Source: Perca fluviatilis (taxonomy: Eukaryota > Chordata > Actinopteri > Perciformes > Percidae). Taken from it: a DNA stretch of 64,000 nucleotides. Under the pieces are notes generated by a model. The model saw only the letters and a list, made by a program, of their open reading frames with translations, did no database searches and was not told the DNA's origin. Location of the stretch: assembly GCF_010015445.1 (NCBI RefSeq), contig NC_053129.1, positions 17,878,249 through 17,942,248 on the forward strand, written 5' to 3'. Position numbers and translations under genes: made by a program. Shown here one piece after another: positions 25,320-41,442 of this stretch (position 1 is its first letter; each line of letters opens with the position of its first letter).

Positions 25320-28300
25320 ATATTAAATGTGAAAACATGCCAATTTATCAACAAACGTAAAGCTATTAGACTTAATGCTGTGCAGGTGACACAGATGTTT
25401 TTGTCATGTGGACATTCACTTTAGTATCAATGTCTTGCATCCAAAGTGATCATTTTCTCACCAATGCAGGACTCATGTAGTAAGTCCATTACCAGGAAGG
25501 TCACAAAAACCATTACACACCTGTAATTTCACTTCATGTCGTTAAGGAAGCAGCTAAATGTGTTTAATACAACATGACCTAAATTCAGTTGGCATAGTGA
25601 CATTGAAGCTCATCTTTCAATCCTATTCATGGGCAAAGGTAGCTCCCATTATCATAATATTGTAAAGAAAGCTTAATGCTGCACTTTAAATACAAAAAGA
25701 AATGGTAGTTGTGGGGTTAAATTAAATCCGTTGTGGTCATCCATAGCCAGTTTTGTTTGTTTTGCCAGTAGGAAATATCATTTTCTCTGCTTGTGTCCAT
25801 GTCGTCTTCATACATTGAATCTATTTTACTTCAAGAATGATGTAATAATCACACTAAACTCAACTGATTCCAGCCACTACATTAAACTGCTTTATAAAGG
25901 GAAAGTTGTTTATAGCTGCACTATATACACGTTTTCCTTTGCAAGAAATAGAGACACCTTACCAAGCGTTGCTTTGTGTGTGCATGAATGGAACAATCCA
26001 TTCAATCAAGGTAATGGCGTGATTTACAATTGTGCAAATGTCCTATACTTGCATTATGAATAATGTTATCCTTAAAATGACCGTTGCTTTGTCAAAGTCA
26101 ACAAAACTCTACTGTGTTGTGCAATGCCTTGCTGCAAAATCTGAATTCAAAATAATCATTGTACTTTTATCCCTGCTGATCAGATGTTTGTAAAATTATT
26201 ATTATTGTTCATAATATGAAATGTTTTTTTTAAGTTTTCAAGCCATTAAAATGTATAGCACAGAAGATGTTTGATTTTGTAATTATTTAATGAGGTTTTG
26301 TTCTTACAAGATTTGTGTAAGTCCCAGTTTGATTTTTTTTCAGTCTTAACATTTCATCAGCTATAAACACATTATTAGATTTACTTTGCTAATGTTATAG
26401 TGTTAAAACCCCTAACTTACTTGTTTTAACCCAGTTTCTATTCGCAGCATGCAGCTGTTCTTATGATAAAGCTCTAAATAACCCACGCTACCTGCCCAGC
26501 ACCAAGCGGCAGCAGACAGTTAGTGATTACCTGGTGAAACATTGTGGAGCATTTCACAGCTAATGAGCTAGGTATGCTAAAACTTTCATCATAACAACTC
26601 TATATAAGGTGTTGATATGTCTATAACTTCAAATTTGATTTCTCATACCATCCCCTTGTCCAAGAATTGGTAAACAGCAATCTAACCACCTCACTAAATA
26701 TGTTGCCATCGCTGTGACAAAATGATCATCTGATGAGGCGAAGGGGGAATAAATAGCCAGGGATCAGCTGCTTCGTGGAGGCATGTGATGGCAGCCAGTG
26801 TTTACAGTGCTACTGTCCAGCCGTCACTCTTCTCTCCATATCAATGTGGCCTTGGGTCTGTCACCACTCTAATTTCACGGTTGGAAGCCTTGGTAGCCTC
26901 TTGGAACAAAAGGAGGACTGTGTGTGCCCTCACTTAGGTGTCAAGTGGAACCCATGTGGTTTTTTTGTCTTTGCTGCCCAGATGTTCTTAGCCGGGGTTT
27001 GGCCTTACTTCACCATACTAACACTAAAAACAAACAAACTGTGTCATCTCACAGTCATCAGGTATCATTTCCTTCTCCTGTTCCCTGGGAATAAAGAGTT
27101 TTGTTTTTAGCAAAAGTGTGTCCGTTTACACATTAGCTTGTTTGTCTTCCTGGTGATGACAGGCGTGGGGGTGTGCACCCGTCGACCACTCACATGCCAG
27201 CACAGATCTAAATCCCACCCATCGCTCGCTCCCCTAGGAGACGTTGTCAACCTCTTTGGCCCTCATCTTTCTACTGCAAACACAAAGTCAAACAGACTGT
27301 GTGTACACATCATATCTTTCCCTTGATAAACGTGAATGGATTCTGTTACATTCAAATCAAAGATGCTGTAGAGTTTCACCCCTCCCTTTTCCTGTATGGT
27401 CACAAAACCCTGCAGTTGCAGCCACAATGATTCAGTGTTAAGTCCTTTTACAAACACTATAATCTGCCAATCATGTATAGTGTTTCATGCATTAGGTTAA
27501 TCTTTTCTTTTGCTTCATGTCCAGATACTTTTAAATTACTCATTGACTTGTGTCAGTATTTGTACAGACCTTTTATATCTGCAGCATAGCGAGGTGAGGT
27601 AATATGATCTATATGACAAAAGAAAGTTTGGCTAGCTGGCTCAACCGCGACCAAGAAAATGATAGCTCAGTGCTGGCTCCCCCCCCCCCACACACACTCG
27701 CTTTGTATATAACAGTGGTTGGCATATTTTCTAGAAAGAGTTATTCTTGAGCTCTCTACAGCAAGCATTAACAAAGCCAAATCATCGGCTATAGACCTAT
27801 GGAAAAACGCAGCAGCACAAATATTGCATAAATATAAAATTCTGTTTTTGTTTATTTGTTTGTTTTTATTTTCCTTGAGACCATGGAGGGTGGGAGAGGG
27901 TTTTTGTTCTAGTTCAGTTGTATTTATATGTTCTATATGTTCTAAATCTAAAAAAAAAAAAATTGATCTAAAATGCAATACATTCTTTGCATTCAGCATG
28001 ACAAATGTGAACATTTGCTGGTTTTCTAGTATAGGAAACTGTTTGGGTTTTAGACGGTTGATCTGATTAAACAAGCTATTTAAATAGGTATATTCGGGCT
28101 CTTGGCAATTGTGACGTCACTTTTTCCTGACATAGGCTAATAATCGAAAAAGTAAAGGGGCGGCTGAATAATGAAACAATCAATCATATATCATAGAATA
28201 TAGCCTAACTTAATCCTCTCCCTCTCCACCAGTTTTATATCAGGGTATACATCACTGATAACCTACACTTAAGTGCAAATCACTGCGCTCACATGTCTCC

Positions 28301-28400
28301 ACATGTGTAGTGTTTGGAGACATTGCGTAAAACAGCACTCGTGGCCTCAGACTTGACCGCCAGTGAATGGATGCACAAAAAGGATTTGCAGCCATGCTGA
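25320..28400. other. MTMR9-TDH intergenic region
   Basis: AT-rich sequence without recognisable genes. Isolated AATAAA motifs occur, for example at 27090. Open frames here (such as 25731-26063 and 26775-27110) have no recognisable domain and start or stop arbitrarily. No clearly bounded mobile element was identified. Confidence 0.5.
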
Positions 28401-28646
28401 GGGCGGGGTCTGTGAGGGGGACCGCACCTTCGGGCCTCCACCAATCGGAGAGAAAGCCGGCATCCCCTGAAACCAGATGGTCGCTGATATATAGCTTGAA
28501 GACGAAGCTGATGCAACACCGGCCGGAGTTAACACGGACATCGCGTCAGAGCGCTGAAGCTCAAAGGAGGAAGCCGCATCTTATCTTATTCTCAGAAAGC
28601 CAGTCAGACAGGAGTTTGCGCAGCTTATAGTCCTGAAGATTAACTG
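28401..28646 (+). promoter_or_regulatory. tdh: Candidate distal TDH promoter and 5' UTR exon
   Basis: A GC box (GGGCGGGG, 28401-28408), a CCAAT box (28441-28445) and a TATA box (TATATA, 28488-28493) occur in the canonical order and spacing. Transcription would begin near 28518. A consensus donor, CTG|GTAAGT, follows at 28646/28647 and could join the acceptor at 30396. The arrangement suggests a non-coding first exon of TDH. Start site and splicing are inferred. Confidence 0.55.
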
Positions 28647-29499
28647 GTAAGTAAACTGGTTCCATTGAATTGTATATATTAGCTAGCCTTGTCCGCTCAG
28701 ATTTAGAAACTGAAATGTGTTTAAATAATTTGAATCTGGGTTACCAATATGTAGCCTACAATCCTGTATTTAATTTGTCTACTGCGTCAACGCGTTGTCT
28801 CTATTATTGTGCTTCTTTTTTATATATTTTATACAATTTGCTTTTCTGGTCAAAGCAAAGACCCCTTCTTAATTATATTGTCAGGCTGTAACAGTGACGT
28901 ATTGAGCTAAAGGCCGTGTGCCAAGAGACGGCTTCACTCCGGCGCACTGGCCTTGTTTCATTTGACTGGATTGCTGACTGCGTCTCACCGATCCCCATTT
29001 ATAAAGATATGTTATATGTAAAGTAGTATAGTAGACTGCTCACCACCACCACAGTCCACGTGGAAAAGCAGCCACACTAAAAGTAGATCAGCAACCCTTT
29101 CCTCAAGGAATTAAATTATAAGATCCACCACAACGCGCCGCAGCAGGTGCCAGAGAGGGGGACAGCTCTGAGCCCCCTGTTACACAACTGCCTTACAGGC
29201 ACGTAACCATGTTGGCACAACAGTGGATAACATGCTGTGAGTAGGGCAAAGGGTCAGTGCCACATGCAAGATGGAACAAGAGCGCACGTTTTTTTTTCTC
29301 CGCGAAAAAGAGTCTAAAACTTCAGCTGTTAATGATGCTTATCTATGATCGCCCTTTAAATAAGAATAGGCTACTCTTCAAATGAGATTTAAAAAGATCC
29401 CAAAAAAGTTCCAAAGATATTTAAATGCTGTCCCATTAACGGTCAACCTGTTCTTGGCACTAGTTGTTTTCGTCTGCTTCTGTACGCCCTCTTTCCCTC

Positions 29500-29584
29500 A
29501 TTGGCTCTCCCTGAAGGCAGGGTCGTATATATACTCTCAAGTTGCGCTCTTCCTTCCTTTTTTTGGAAGCTCGCAGCTGTCTCG
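29500..29584 (+). promoter_or_regulatory. tdh: Candidate proximal TDH promoter and 5' UTR exon
   Basis: An inverted CCAAT box (ATTGG, 29500-29504) and a TATA box (TATATATA, 29526-29533) precede a short stretch ending in a consensus donor CTCG|GTAAGT at 29584/29585. It lies about 1 kb downstream of the other candidate promoter and faces the same acceptor at 30396. It may be an alternative first exon of TDH. Confidence 0.5.
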
Positions 29585-30404
29585 GTAAGTAGGCTACACT
29601 TCTGAAATGATGCGTTACGCTAAAGTCGAGGCGACTCAGTGAGGGACGAATCAACAAAGGCTGCTTTTCATTAGATTAATGCTGCTGCGCTGTTCTTTAA
29701 ATTATGCACATGCCGTTTTGAGAGCTGCTTTCATTGTGCTGACTCAGTTTTCCATCTTTTGCGTAGTCGTGTGCGTTTCTACTTAATGAAATGCATGATG
29801 GAATATATATCTAGAGTAATGTCCCATAAGAAATAAATGTAAAAGCTAACGGGCTGTGAGTGGGGTTGCTAAACGCCGTTGCGCCTCTTTGGAAACAGCC
29901 TGCCGTTATCATTTGCATTTAGCTGAAGCCTACGTGTCTTCTGTGCTGGCACATTTTCTCGCGTCTCAGACCGTTTTTCAATGTTAATTTTCTGTAGATG
30001 TGTAACTCTTGCGAGTTCCACCATTTGGCCGCAGGTACATTTATAACAGTAAATTAAATCGTCTCACTCAGTGCCAGTTTTGTCGTCTAGTCCTCAGACT
30101 GTCTGTCTCTCGGCGCCTGGGGTCTGGAGAGGAGCCAGAATCTCTTGACACAGAACTTAATGCCTTGACCAAAAAATGTACTGAAAGAGGCCACCAGATG
30201 ATGGCAGTCAAACATATTAAAAATATCTAGGTCTAAAGTGGCTTTCAATAGATTGGTGGGGAAAAAAAGGCAAATTTCCCTGCTCTTTAAAGAAAAAAAA
30301 AAAAAAAAAACCTCATGACACATTGAATTTCACTCATGCCTGTGGAATTTGACAGATTTTACCCTAACATGTGATCATACTTTTTTTCCTCCGCAGGTAC
30401 CAGC

Positions 30405-33808
<3,404 letters not shown>

Positions 33809-34762
33809 TGGCGGACAGCGTTTGTTCTTTGTACATAATGTAAAGACTGACCAAAGAGAATAGAGTAACATGGCCTGTACATAGTCGTTCTCTCACTACT
33901 CTGTAAAATAAGAAGGGCTGTGCTTGCCTGGCATAAGGCTACCATTTCTCCAGAATGTAAAGGTCAGTGCAGGCTAGACAATCCTGCCTGCTCCTGTCTA
34001 TCTACCCCTGATTTGCTCTTTTTGCTCATCCTTCTGCTTGGAGATTTGGGCAAAGAGCAGTCTGTCAGCAGTATCGGGGATAACAAGTGGCCTGTGAAAA
34101 CTTGTTTGGATGTAATACAAGATGACTTGCATGTAGATCAATTGTGCAAAATTGTGCACTGTTGCAAAAATCAATTTAACAAAGTAAGAATGTTGCATTG
34201 TGTATTTGTGACCAGTTTTCCTTTGGAGATCCAAAGTTTTCTGCTACATTTCAAAAGGTTGTCCTGGGGCTTAAATCAAGTAACTTTGTATTGAGAGGTG
34301 TACAAACACACAAGTTGGGTCCTTGGATGCACTTTAGACAGATTCATATCTTAAAAGTACTGACAGGTAAATGAGTCTAATTACCTGTGTGGCGATTTCT
34401 GATACGGTGCATCTGTATTTCGAGCAGTGCAGAGCGATAATTCTTAAGAATTGTTCTTCTCTTTATTCCACGTTAACATTATTTATTCTGTCTGTTGGTG
34501 TTAAAACATGTGGGAGCTTCATCAAGTGAAAGCATTTCTTAACACTTTTGTTTCTAAGCGTTCCTCTCCACTTTTATGTTATTTTATTTTTTCATCAACT
34601 CTAGTGGGATTATTTTTAACACAAAAGGAAAATGTGAAGCTGTATGCCACATTTATGTTTGGCCACATTTGGCGGTTTCTGTATGTCAACATTTTGTATA
34701 AGAAATGCTGAAAGTGGTTTCTATGTGAAAGTCTGTCCTTCAATAACACAATAAGCTTTGAC

Positions 34763-34768
34763 AATAAA
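34763..34768 (+). terminator. Candidate TDH polyadenylation signal
   Basis: AATAAA about 955 bp after the TDH stop. The interval 33809-34790 is unbroken by recognisable repeats, which fits a single 3' UTR. Confidence 0.6.
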
Positions 34769-34790
34769 ATATTTTCCACATACCTCTGCC

Positions 34791-37677
34791 AGTTTCTGTT
34801 GTCCTTTTCACACCCTCACAACATGAAGATAATTTAATCTAAACGGTTCATGCAGACTCTCTTTCATTAATATACCGCATAGCAAGTTACCTTAGTTGTT
34901 ACCCTTTGAGTGGTGGAGAATGCGTCGTGGCAAATATTTGAATACAAAATGTCCTCACTGTAGACCCTTCACTCCTGTTAACAGGGGTCTGTCTGTCTTC
35001 ACTTAAAGAGTAACATTTTGAAAGAATGAACTTCCATTTGTTTTAAAGCATAGTATAGCGAAGCCAAGCAGTCTTTCCAGGTTGTGAGTTACGCAAGCTT
35101 TCGAGCATTAGCTAGATATCACTTACAGCATTACTGGCAGTGTGTAACCCACAGCAGATAATATGCAGAGCATGCATTTAGTGATCTTGATGGGCATTCT
35201 GTAGAGTAAAGCTTACATCTAGTGACATGCAGGATCCCTCTAATATGTGATACTGCATCTAATGCGAAAATACCATGTTACGCAAAGTGAACACGCTTTC
35301 CTTGTCTTTCTCTTAAACTGTGCAGCTGTAAATATACACGTACTGCCATTTAAGGTTAAAGCTTTGTCTTGTGCAATTTTACAGTTGGCCTCAAACTGAA
35401 ATTGCTATTTTGTGAAACATCAATACTCAGAATCATTGTGCAGCTGCAGCCATAATTGTGACTGTGTTGTTGAGTACAGATTAAATTACATTGGCGATTT
35501 TAATGATATATTTGTGGACTGTTTTAGCATGGAGTGTAAAAAGGAAAGTTAATGTTTTAATACTGGATGTGGATAAACCGTGAATATGAGTAACAATATT
35601 TATAGGGTACACCATACAACACTGGGTAAAACAAATCTTACCCTATGCATATTTTATATTTATAACAAAGTGAGGCGCACATGAGCGGTAAGACAGACTG
35701 AAAATGTAGCATGAAGTTTCACTGAACTGTCTGCTTTTGGTTTATATTTTCTCCTGTGTGTGTCTAACTGATACAAATATCCAAATGTATTTCCCCAAAA
35801 CGACTGAGTAGAGGGCAGTAGGGTTAATATTGCAGGCATATTGATATTCAACCATACTCTAGTTAAACTGACCCAGATGAGAAAAGTGTCCTTCTAAGCA
35901 CATCAATAAATGCACTAAAGCGAAGCTTTATTTTCTTCACCGAATGGGATCATAAACTGTAACCCTGAGGACAGCAATGTCCTTCACTACACGCTTGATA
36001 GCCTTTCTTCAATTTCTCTGTGTCAGTAATTGGAGCTGTTCCGGGTGACCTTGGTTGGTTTTGTTATGCAGTTGTGCTGCAGAGAGAAAAGAGTACAGCG
36101 GGAAGATAGACTGAGTGCAACGAGATTTGCTTCATTCAGCTGAAATAAATGATTAAGTAAGGTGAGGTGCATTTTTCCATTTGATCTCAATCACGAACAA
36201 TTCAGACTGAAGAGCACTCAGGCTTTCATTTCTACCAAACACTACACAAACTCTCATCAATAATTAGCACCTCTCCTCTGTGAATGTGGGTCAATAAAAC
36301 TGCAGGTGTGCTCTCCGGTTTGGATTGAAAAATTATAATTTTATTCATAATTATTAACAAGTGTATGCAGACATTTATTTACACACCTCCTTGTAAGTAG
36401 GAATGATTTCACACCGTTCTCACTTCCAACAGAAGTTCTACAAATAATATTATCTTTGTTTTCCTAAGATTTTGCAGCTCGTATAACGGGGGAAGACAAA
36501 ACCATGGAATTGGACTCCAAAGTATCTCAATCATACTTACTGGCATGCCTACAAAAGTGCATCATCTTCCTTTGAATGCAAAATAGATCAATAAATCATA
36601 AAAGGGATTAAGTTCACAAAGAAAGATGAGACAACAAACAGGGAACTTATTTAGCCATTCCAAATGTTAAAGTCCTTTTTAAATAAGACTATGTAATTTC
36701 TGTCCTCCCTCATATGAAAGATTGCAATTAGTATACCTTCAGGAGTTTGGTAGCAATGTGGAATTGCAAATAAAAGTCAATATTTGCATTGGATTTGCTA
36801 TGTTCCAATGTACTGCTATATTTCAATTTCTGCCATCAGGAACAGAGTGTCTTTTTCCAGACATAATAGCGTAGAGTGTGAGATGGTCTTTAAGAACTGA
36901 GAGTAGCCTACAGTGGACTAATGCAGGAAAATAAACATACATCTTTTAGGATTTACAGCACACACAGGCACATGTGCAAGCAAATGTAATGCATACATGC
37001 AGACCTGTTTCAGAGGAAACACATTCCTACATGCAAACTTTGTTTGTTTTGCAAGCCTGTGAATGTGACTCAACATGTGTGCCTCCCAGACAAAGCTTTC
37101 CATTGGAGGGTGGTGGAGGAAGGTGTTTTGAAACAGAAATAAAGAGGCACTTGTAGGCACATTCTACTGTTTGTTCTCTTTCTAGTAAGGGAAACCAGCA
37201 TCTTATGTAACAGTCTCCCTGGGTGTGCACATACACCGGCAGGCCCACCTCCCGCCAGCCAATCAGGAGGCTTCCTCGGTCCCCCGGGCCCCTCAGTGTT
37301 TTTTCCGTTATCAGTTTAATACGATTCACACAGTATAGCATCTAATGTTGGACCGGAGCAGAAAGTGAAGGACGAAAACATAAAGAAGGCCAGGGGAGGG
37401 AGCTGCTGGGCAGTGGGCCAGAAACGCCATAACACTCTGTGCCACAGCTGTTATTCCACATTGAGACCTGTTGCCATGGTAATATAGCCCAAGGTCCCGC
37501 CACCACCACCACCTTCCTCTCTCCCTCTCTCCCTCTCTCCCTCTCTCCCTCTAGCCTCAAGAGAAATGTCAAAGTGTATTTGTACAGTAGCTACTGTATA
37601 CATGTTCGTTCTACAGTCATTTAATTACAGACGGACAGAAGTGACTTCATCAAGAAGCAAAAATCTTTTGGCACTTA
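34791..37677. other. TDH-PINX1 intergenic, left part
   Basis: Unique-looking AT-rich sequence with a CT-rich stretch (CCCTCTCT units, about 37517-37552) before the Tc1 element. No gene or bounded mobile element was recognised. Confidence 0.5.
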
Positions 37678-39305
37678 CAGTGCCTTGCGAAAGTATTCGG
37701 CCCCCTTGAACGTTTCGACCTTTTGCCACATTTCAGGCCTCAAACATAAAGATATAAAACTGTAATTTTTTGTGAAGAATCAACAACAAGTGGGTCCCAA
37801 TTATGAAGTGGAACGAAATTCATTGGCTATTTCAAACTTTTTTAACAAATAAAAAACTGAAAAAGTGGTGAGTGCAAAATTATTCAGCCCCTTTACTTTC
37901 AGTGCAGCAAACTCTCTCCAGAAGTTCAGTGAGGATCTCTGAATGATCCAATGTTGACCTAAATGACTAATGATGATAAATAGAATCCAGCTGTGTGTAA
38001 TCAAGTCTCCGTATAAATGCACCTGCTCTGTGATAGTGTCAGAGGTCCGTGTAAAGCGCAGAGAGCATCATGAAGAACAAGGAACACACCAGGCAGGTCC
38101 GAGATACTGTTGCGGAGAAGTTTAAAGCCGGATTTGGATACAAAAAGATTTCCCAAGCTTTAAACATCCCAAGGAGCACTGTGCAAGCGATAATATTGAA
38201 ATGGAAGGAGTATCAGACCACTACAAATCTACGAAGACCCGGCCGTCCCTCTAAACTTTCAGCTCATACAATGAGAAGACTGATCAGAGATGCAGCCAAG
38301 AGGCCCATGATCACTCTGGATGAACTGCGGAGATCTACAGCTGAGGTGGTAGACTCTGTCCATAGGACAACAATCAGTCGTATACTGCACAAATCTGGCC
38401 TTTATGGAAGAGTGGCAAGAAGAAAGCCATTTCTTAAAGATATCCATAAAAAGTGTCGTTTAAAGTTTGCCAAAAGCCACCTGGGAGACACACCAAACAT
38501 GTGGAAGAAGGTGCTGTGGTCAGATGAAACCAAAATCGAACTTTTTGGCAACAATGCAAAACGTTATGTTTGGCGTAAAAGCAACACAGCTCATCACCCT
38601 GAACACACCATCCCCACTGTCAAACATGGTGGTGGCAGCATCATGGTTTGGGCCTGCTTTTCTTCAGCAGGGACAGGGAAGATGGTTAAAATTGATGGGA
38701 AGATGGATGGAGCCAAATACAGGACCATTCTGGAAGAAAACCTGATGGAGTCTGCAAAAGACCTGAGACTGGGACGGAGATTTGTCTTCCAACAAGACAA
38801 TGATCCAAAACATAAAGTAAAATCTACAATGGAATGGTTCACAAATAAACATATCCAGGTGTTAGAATGGCCAAGTCAAAGTCCAGACCTGAATCCAATC
38901 GAGAATCTGTGGAAAGAACTGAAAACTGCTGTTCACAAACGCTCTCCATCCAACCTCACTGAGCTCGAGCTGTTTTGCAAGGAGGAATGGGCAAAAATGT
39001 CAGTCTCTCGATGTGCAAAACTGATAGAGACATACCTCGCGACTTACAGCTGTAATCGCAACGCAAAGGTGGCGCTACAAAGTATTAACTTAAGGGGGCT
39101 GAATAATTTTGCCGCCCAATATTTCAGTTTTTATTTGTTTAAAAGGTTTGAAATATCCAATAAATGTCGTTCCACTTCATGATTGTGTCCCACTTGTTGT
39201 TGATTCTTCACAAAAAATTACAGTTTTATATCTTTATGTTTCAGGCCTGAAATGTGGCAAAAGGTCGAAAAGTTCAAGGGGGCCGAATACTTTCGCAAGG
39301 CACTG
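37678..39305 (+). mobile_element. Tc1-like DNA transposon, nearly intact
   Basis: 1628 bp with TA at each boundary (37676-37677 and 39306-39307), the mark of Tc1/mariner insertion. The terminal inverted repeats start CAGTGCCTTGCGAAAGTATT and extend to about 190-200 bp. They run through AAAACTGTAATTTTTTGTGA and CAACAAGTGGG on the left, with their complements on the right, as in the long-TIR Tc1 elements of fish. A single transposase frame fills the centre. It lies 2.1 kb upstream of PINX1. Confidence 0.97.
38070..39182 (+). CDS. Tc1-like transposase, DD34E, with C-terminal frameshift
   Basis: Cut-and-paste transposase that binds the TIRs and inserts at TA. Residues 1-115 form the paired-like helix-turn-helix region (FGYKKISQALNIPRSTVQAI), with a basic GRPR-type hinge RRPGRPSKL at 55-63. 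The catalytic triad is present: Asp152 (LWSDETKIELFG), Asp243 (FQQDNDPKH) and Glu278 ([14 protein letters not shown]), with 34 residues between the last two. A Gly-rich box HGGGSIMVWACFSSAG lies at 186-201. The usual length is about 340 aa; this frame is 370. After Glu-Thr-Tyr (320-322) the sequence departs from the family because two bases are missing relative to the other copy (CCTCGCGACTT here, CCCCAAGCGACTT there). The last 48 residues are therefore out of frame. Activity is doubtful but the core is whole. Confidence 0.95.
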   Translation: MKNKEHTRQVRDTVAEKFKAGFGYKKISQALNIPRSTVQAIILKWKEYQTTTNLRRPGRPSKLSAHTMRRLIRDAAKRPMITLDELRRSTAEVVDSVHRTTISRILHKSGLYGRVARRKPFLKDIHKKCRLKFAKSHLGDTPNMWKKVLWSDETKIELFGNNAKRYVWRKSNTAHHPEHTIPTVKHGGGSIMVWACFSSAGTGKMVKIDGKMDGAKYRTILEENLMESAKDLRLGRRFVFQQDNDPKHKVKSTMEWFTNKHIQVLEWPSQSPDLNPIENLWKELKTAVHKRSPSNLTELELFCKEEWAKMSVSRCAKLIETYLATYSCNRNAKVALQSINLRGLNNFAAQYFSFYLFKRFEISNKCRSTS

Positions 39306-39307
39306 TA

Positions 39308-41442
39308 TTACAGTCTCACTGGGTTTTATGCTCTTTATGTTTATCATTTTGTGTTTTTATGCTGCCTTGATACGAAAAAGAACATCCTCTTGTGAGACAA
39401 TAAAGAACTGAAATCCTTTTTTGTTGTAGAGGAAATGCGTTTGCAAACCATTTTAATGGCTGTTTCTCTGCTCCAGCAGTCTGGAACAGGACTACGATGG
39501 TCAGAAAATCAATTTTGCCATTGGGATCATGGTCACATTTATGCGCTCTATGATTCAATGATCCCTGAACTGTACATTTTGAATGACGTTTCTGACCTGA
39601 TCTGACCTTTTCATAGCGAGTGCCAGAGTGATAGAGAAATGGCTCTGGCGAGTGCATAGTAAAGTGTTTTTTTATCCTTTTAAATCAGGACAAAATGGCT
39701 GTAACATACAGAGAACTTTCTCAGGCTCTGTTGAAAAAAAGAAGGAAAAAAACAGGAATGACAAGGTCAAATGCAGCGATATCGCACGGTATCAGGATTC
39801 CTTTTGTTAGCTCCTTGTAGCACACAGTCAGGTTGACAATATTCACTGTCACTGACCCCTTTCAGGCTTCTCACCCTGTTACACAACCACACCTTAATCC
39901 CATGCTTCAAGTGGTAATTTTAACCACAGATTTGGGGGCAGATTAGAGCTTCACAGTACTAAACAAACTAATTATGTCTGTCAAACTGTCTGACTCTTCC
40001 GCAACAGCTGATATGATCTTGCTCACTTTATTAAAGATGTGCAATAGGATGAGATGTTGTGTCATTTAAGATTGTCATTCCCATGGAACTAAAAGTTTGT
40101 TTAGTAACATAAACATTTTAAACAGTGGTTCCTTCCTGAGGAAAACAACTCCTGGAGGTGACCCAAGTTGACCCTTTTTCAAAGAACTACACGCACAACT
40201 TATTCCTGGGGATTCTAAGTATGAATAAATATTATGCATATGTGTTGTATCCTTAGGCACACAAGATATGTAAACACACCCTCATATCAAGACTAAAGCT
40301 TTTCCCTTTGACAGGGCTGATAAGTGTTCCCAGAAAGCTTTTATAACCCAGAAGTTGCTCAAGGACACTCATTTTTACAGTGTTTAATTGTAATCAGTTA
40401 ACTTTAACACATTATAACATCCTAACAGCTACTTTAAGGTGAGACTAAAGCAACCACCCAGTAACATCCACTACCACTGTCCACTTATGATTCTGATGCT
40501 ACTATCTGGTAGCTATAGCTTTCTACTAATGCCTTGGTTACTGGTTGTTTATTTAGGTTAGTATGTTGTCTTATATCAGAAGGCAAGTGTTTTTGTTGGC
40601 AGTAAAATAAGATTTAGTTCAAATTAGTATTTGGTGCCATGTTCAGAGAGGACAAACTGATGCTTATCTACTTATTTGTTCCCTTCAAAGTAGCTTCATA
40701 GCTTTTTGCACTGTATTGAGATGTTCATGATCGCGTGTGATTGTGATATTTGTCTCAGTACAAAAAGAAGCTCAAACACTGTGATCTTGTACAGCTGAGA
40801 CTTATGTGCATCACATGCATCAGCAAAAACATTACGACATTGGCTGTTGTAGCAAGAACACGTTAAGCAATGGTTTGTTTGAGTTGGGCAGATCATAGCT
40901 AAGTTTTGGGTGGAGCTTGCAAATAAATTAGTGGACTGATATCAGCTGATTGGTTGATCAAAAATACATATGTTGGTATTGCATAAAGCTATTGAAAAAT
41001 ATGTTAATATTGTTTCAAGGATAATATATGTTTATTTTATACAATGTTATTTGGAATTGTTACATTTCTGTTGAATGCTAATATTATATTTTCAATATAA
41101 TATACTGTATGTACAGTAATATTATTGGGCTGTCGTTTTGGGTTCATTGAACTTGCGTGACCCAGCACACGTAGCATGTTTTATGCTGTGGCTGTGGCTG
41201 TGGCGCTCTCTGTTGGCGAAGATAATCATTTGCAGTGATATAACTTTAATAATAATTGTTAGAATAATATACAAATCAACATACTTTCATCCGTATGGAT
41301 TACGACACAGGAAAATATTTTATAGGGATATGTTTACGACATACACAACCAGCGTGGTCATATTATCCATGGGTCATATTGTCTTCAGGCATTTTCTGGG
41401 ATACCCTACGCAACTTGCGTCAAGCTGTTTAAGGACCACAGA
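39308..41442. other. TDH-PINX1 intergenic, right part and PINX1 upstream region
   Basis: AT-rich sequence with no recognisable coding gene. The last 300 bases become less AT-rich toward the PINX1 start. No TATA box at a fitting distance is seen, so the promoter is probably of the TATA-less housekeeping kind. Confidence 0.5.

Noticed and set aside
28289..28630. Small open frames on both strands upstream of TDH
   Set aside because: They overlap the candidate promoter and 5' UTR exon, have no domain and no mutual support; the GC-rich composition explains the absence of stops.
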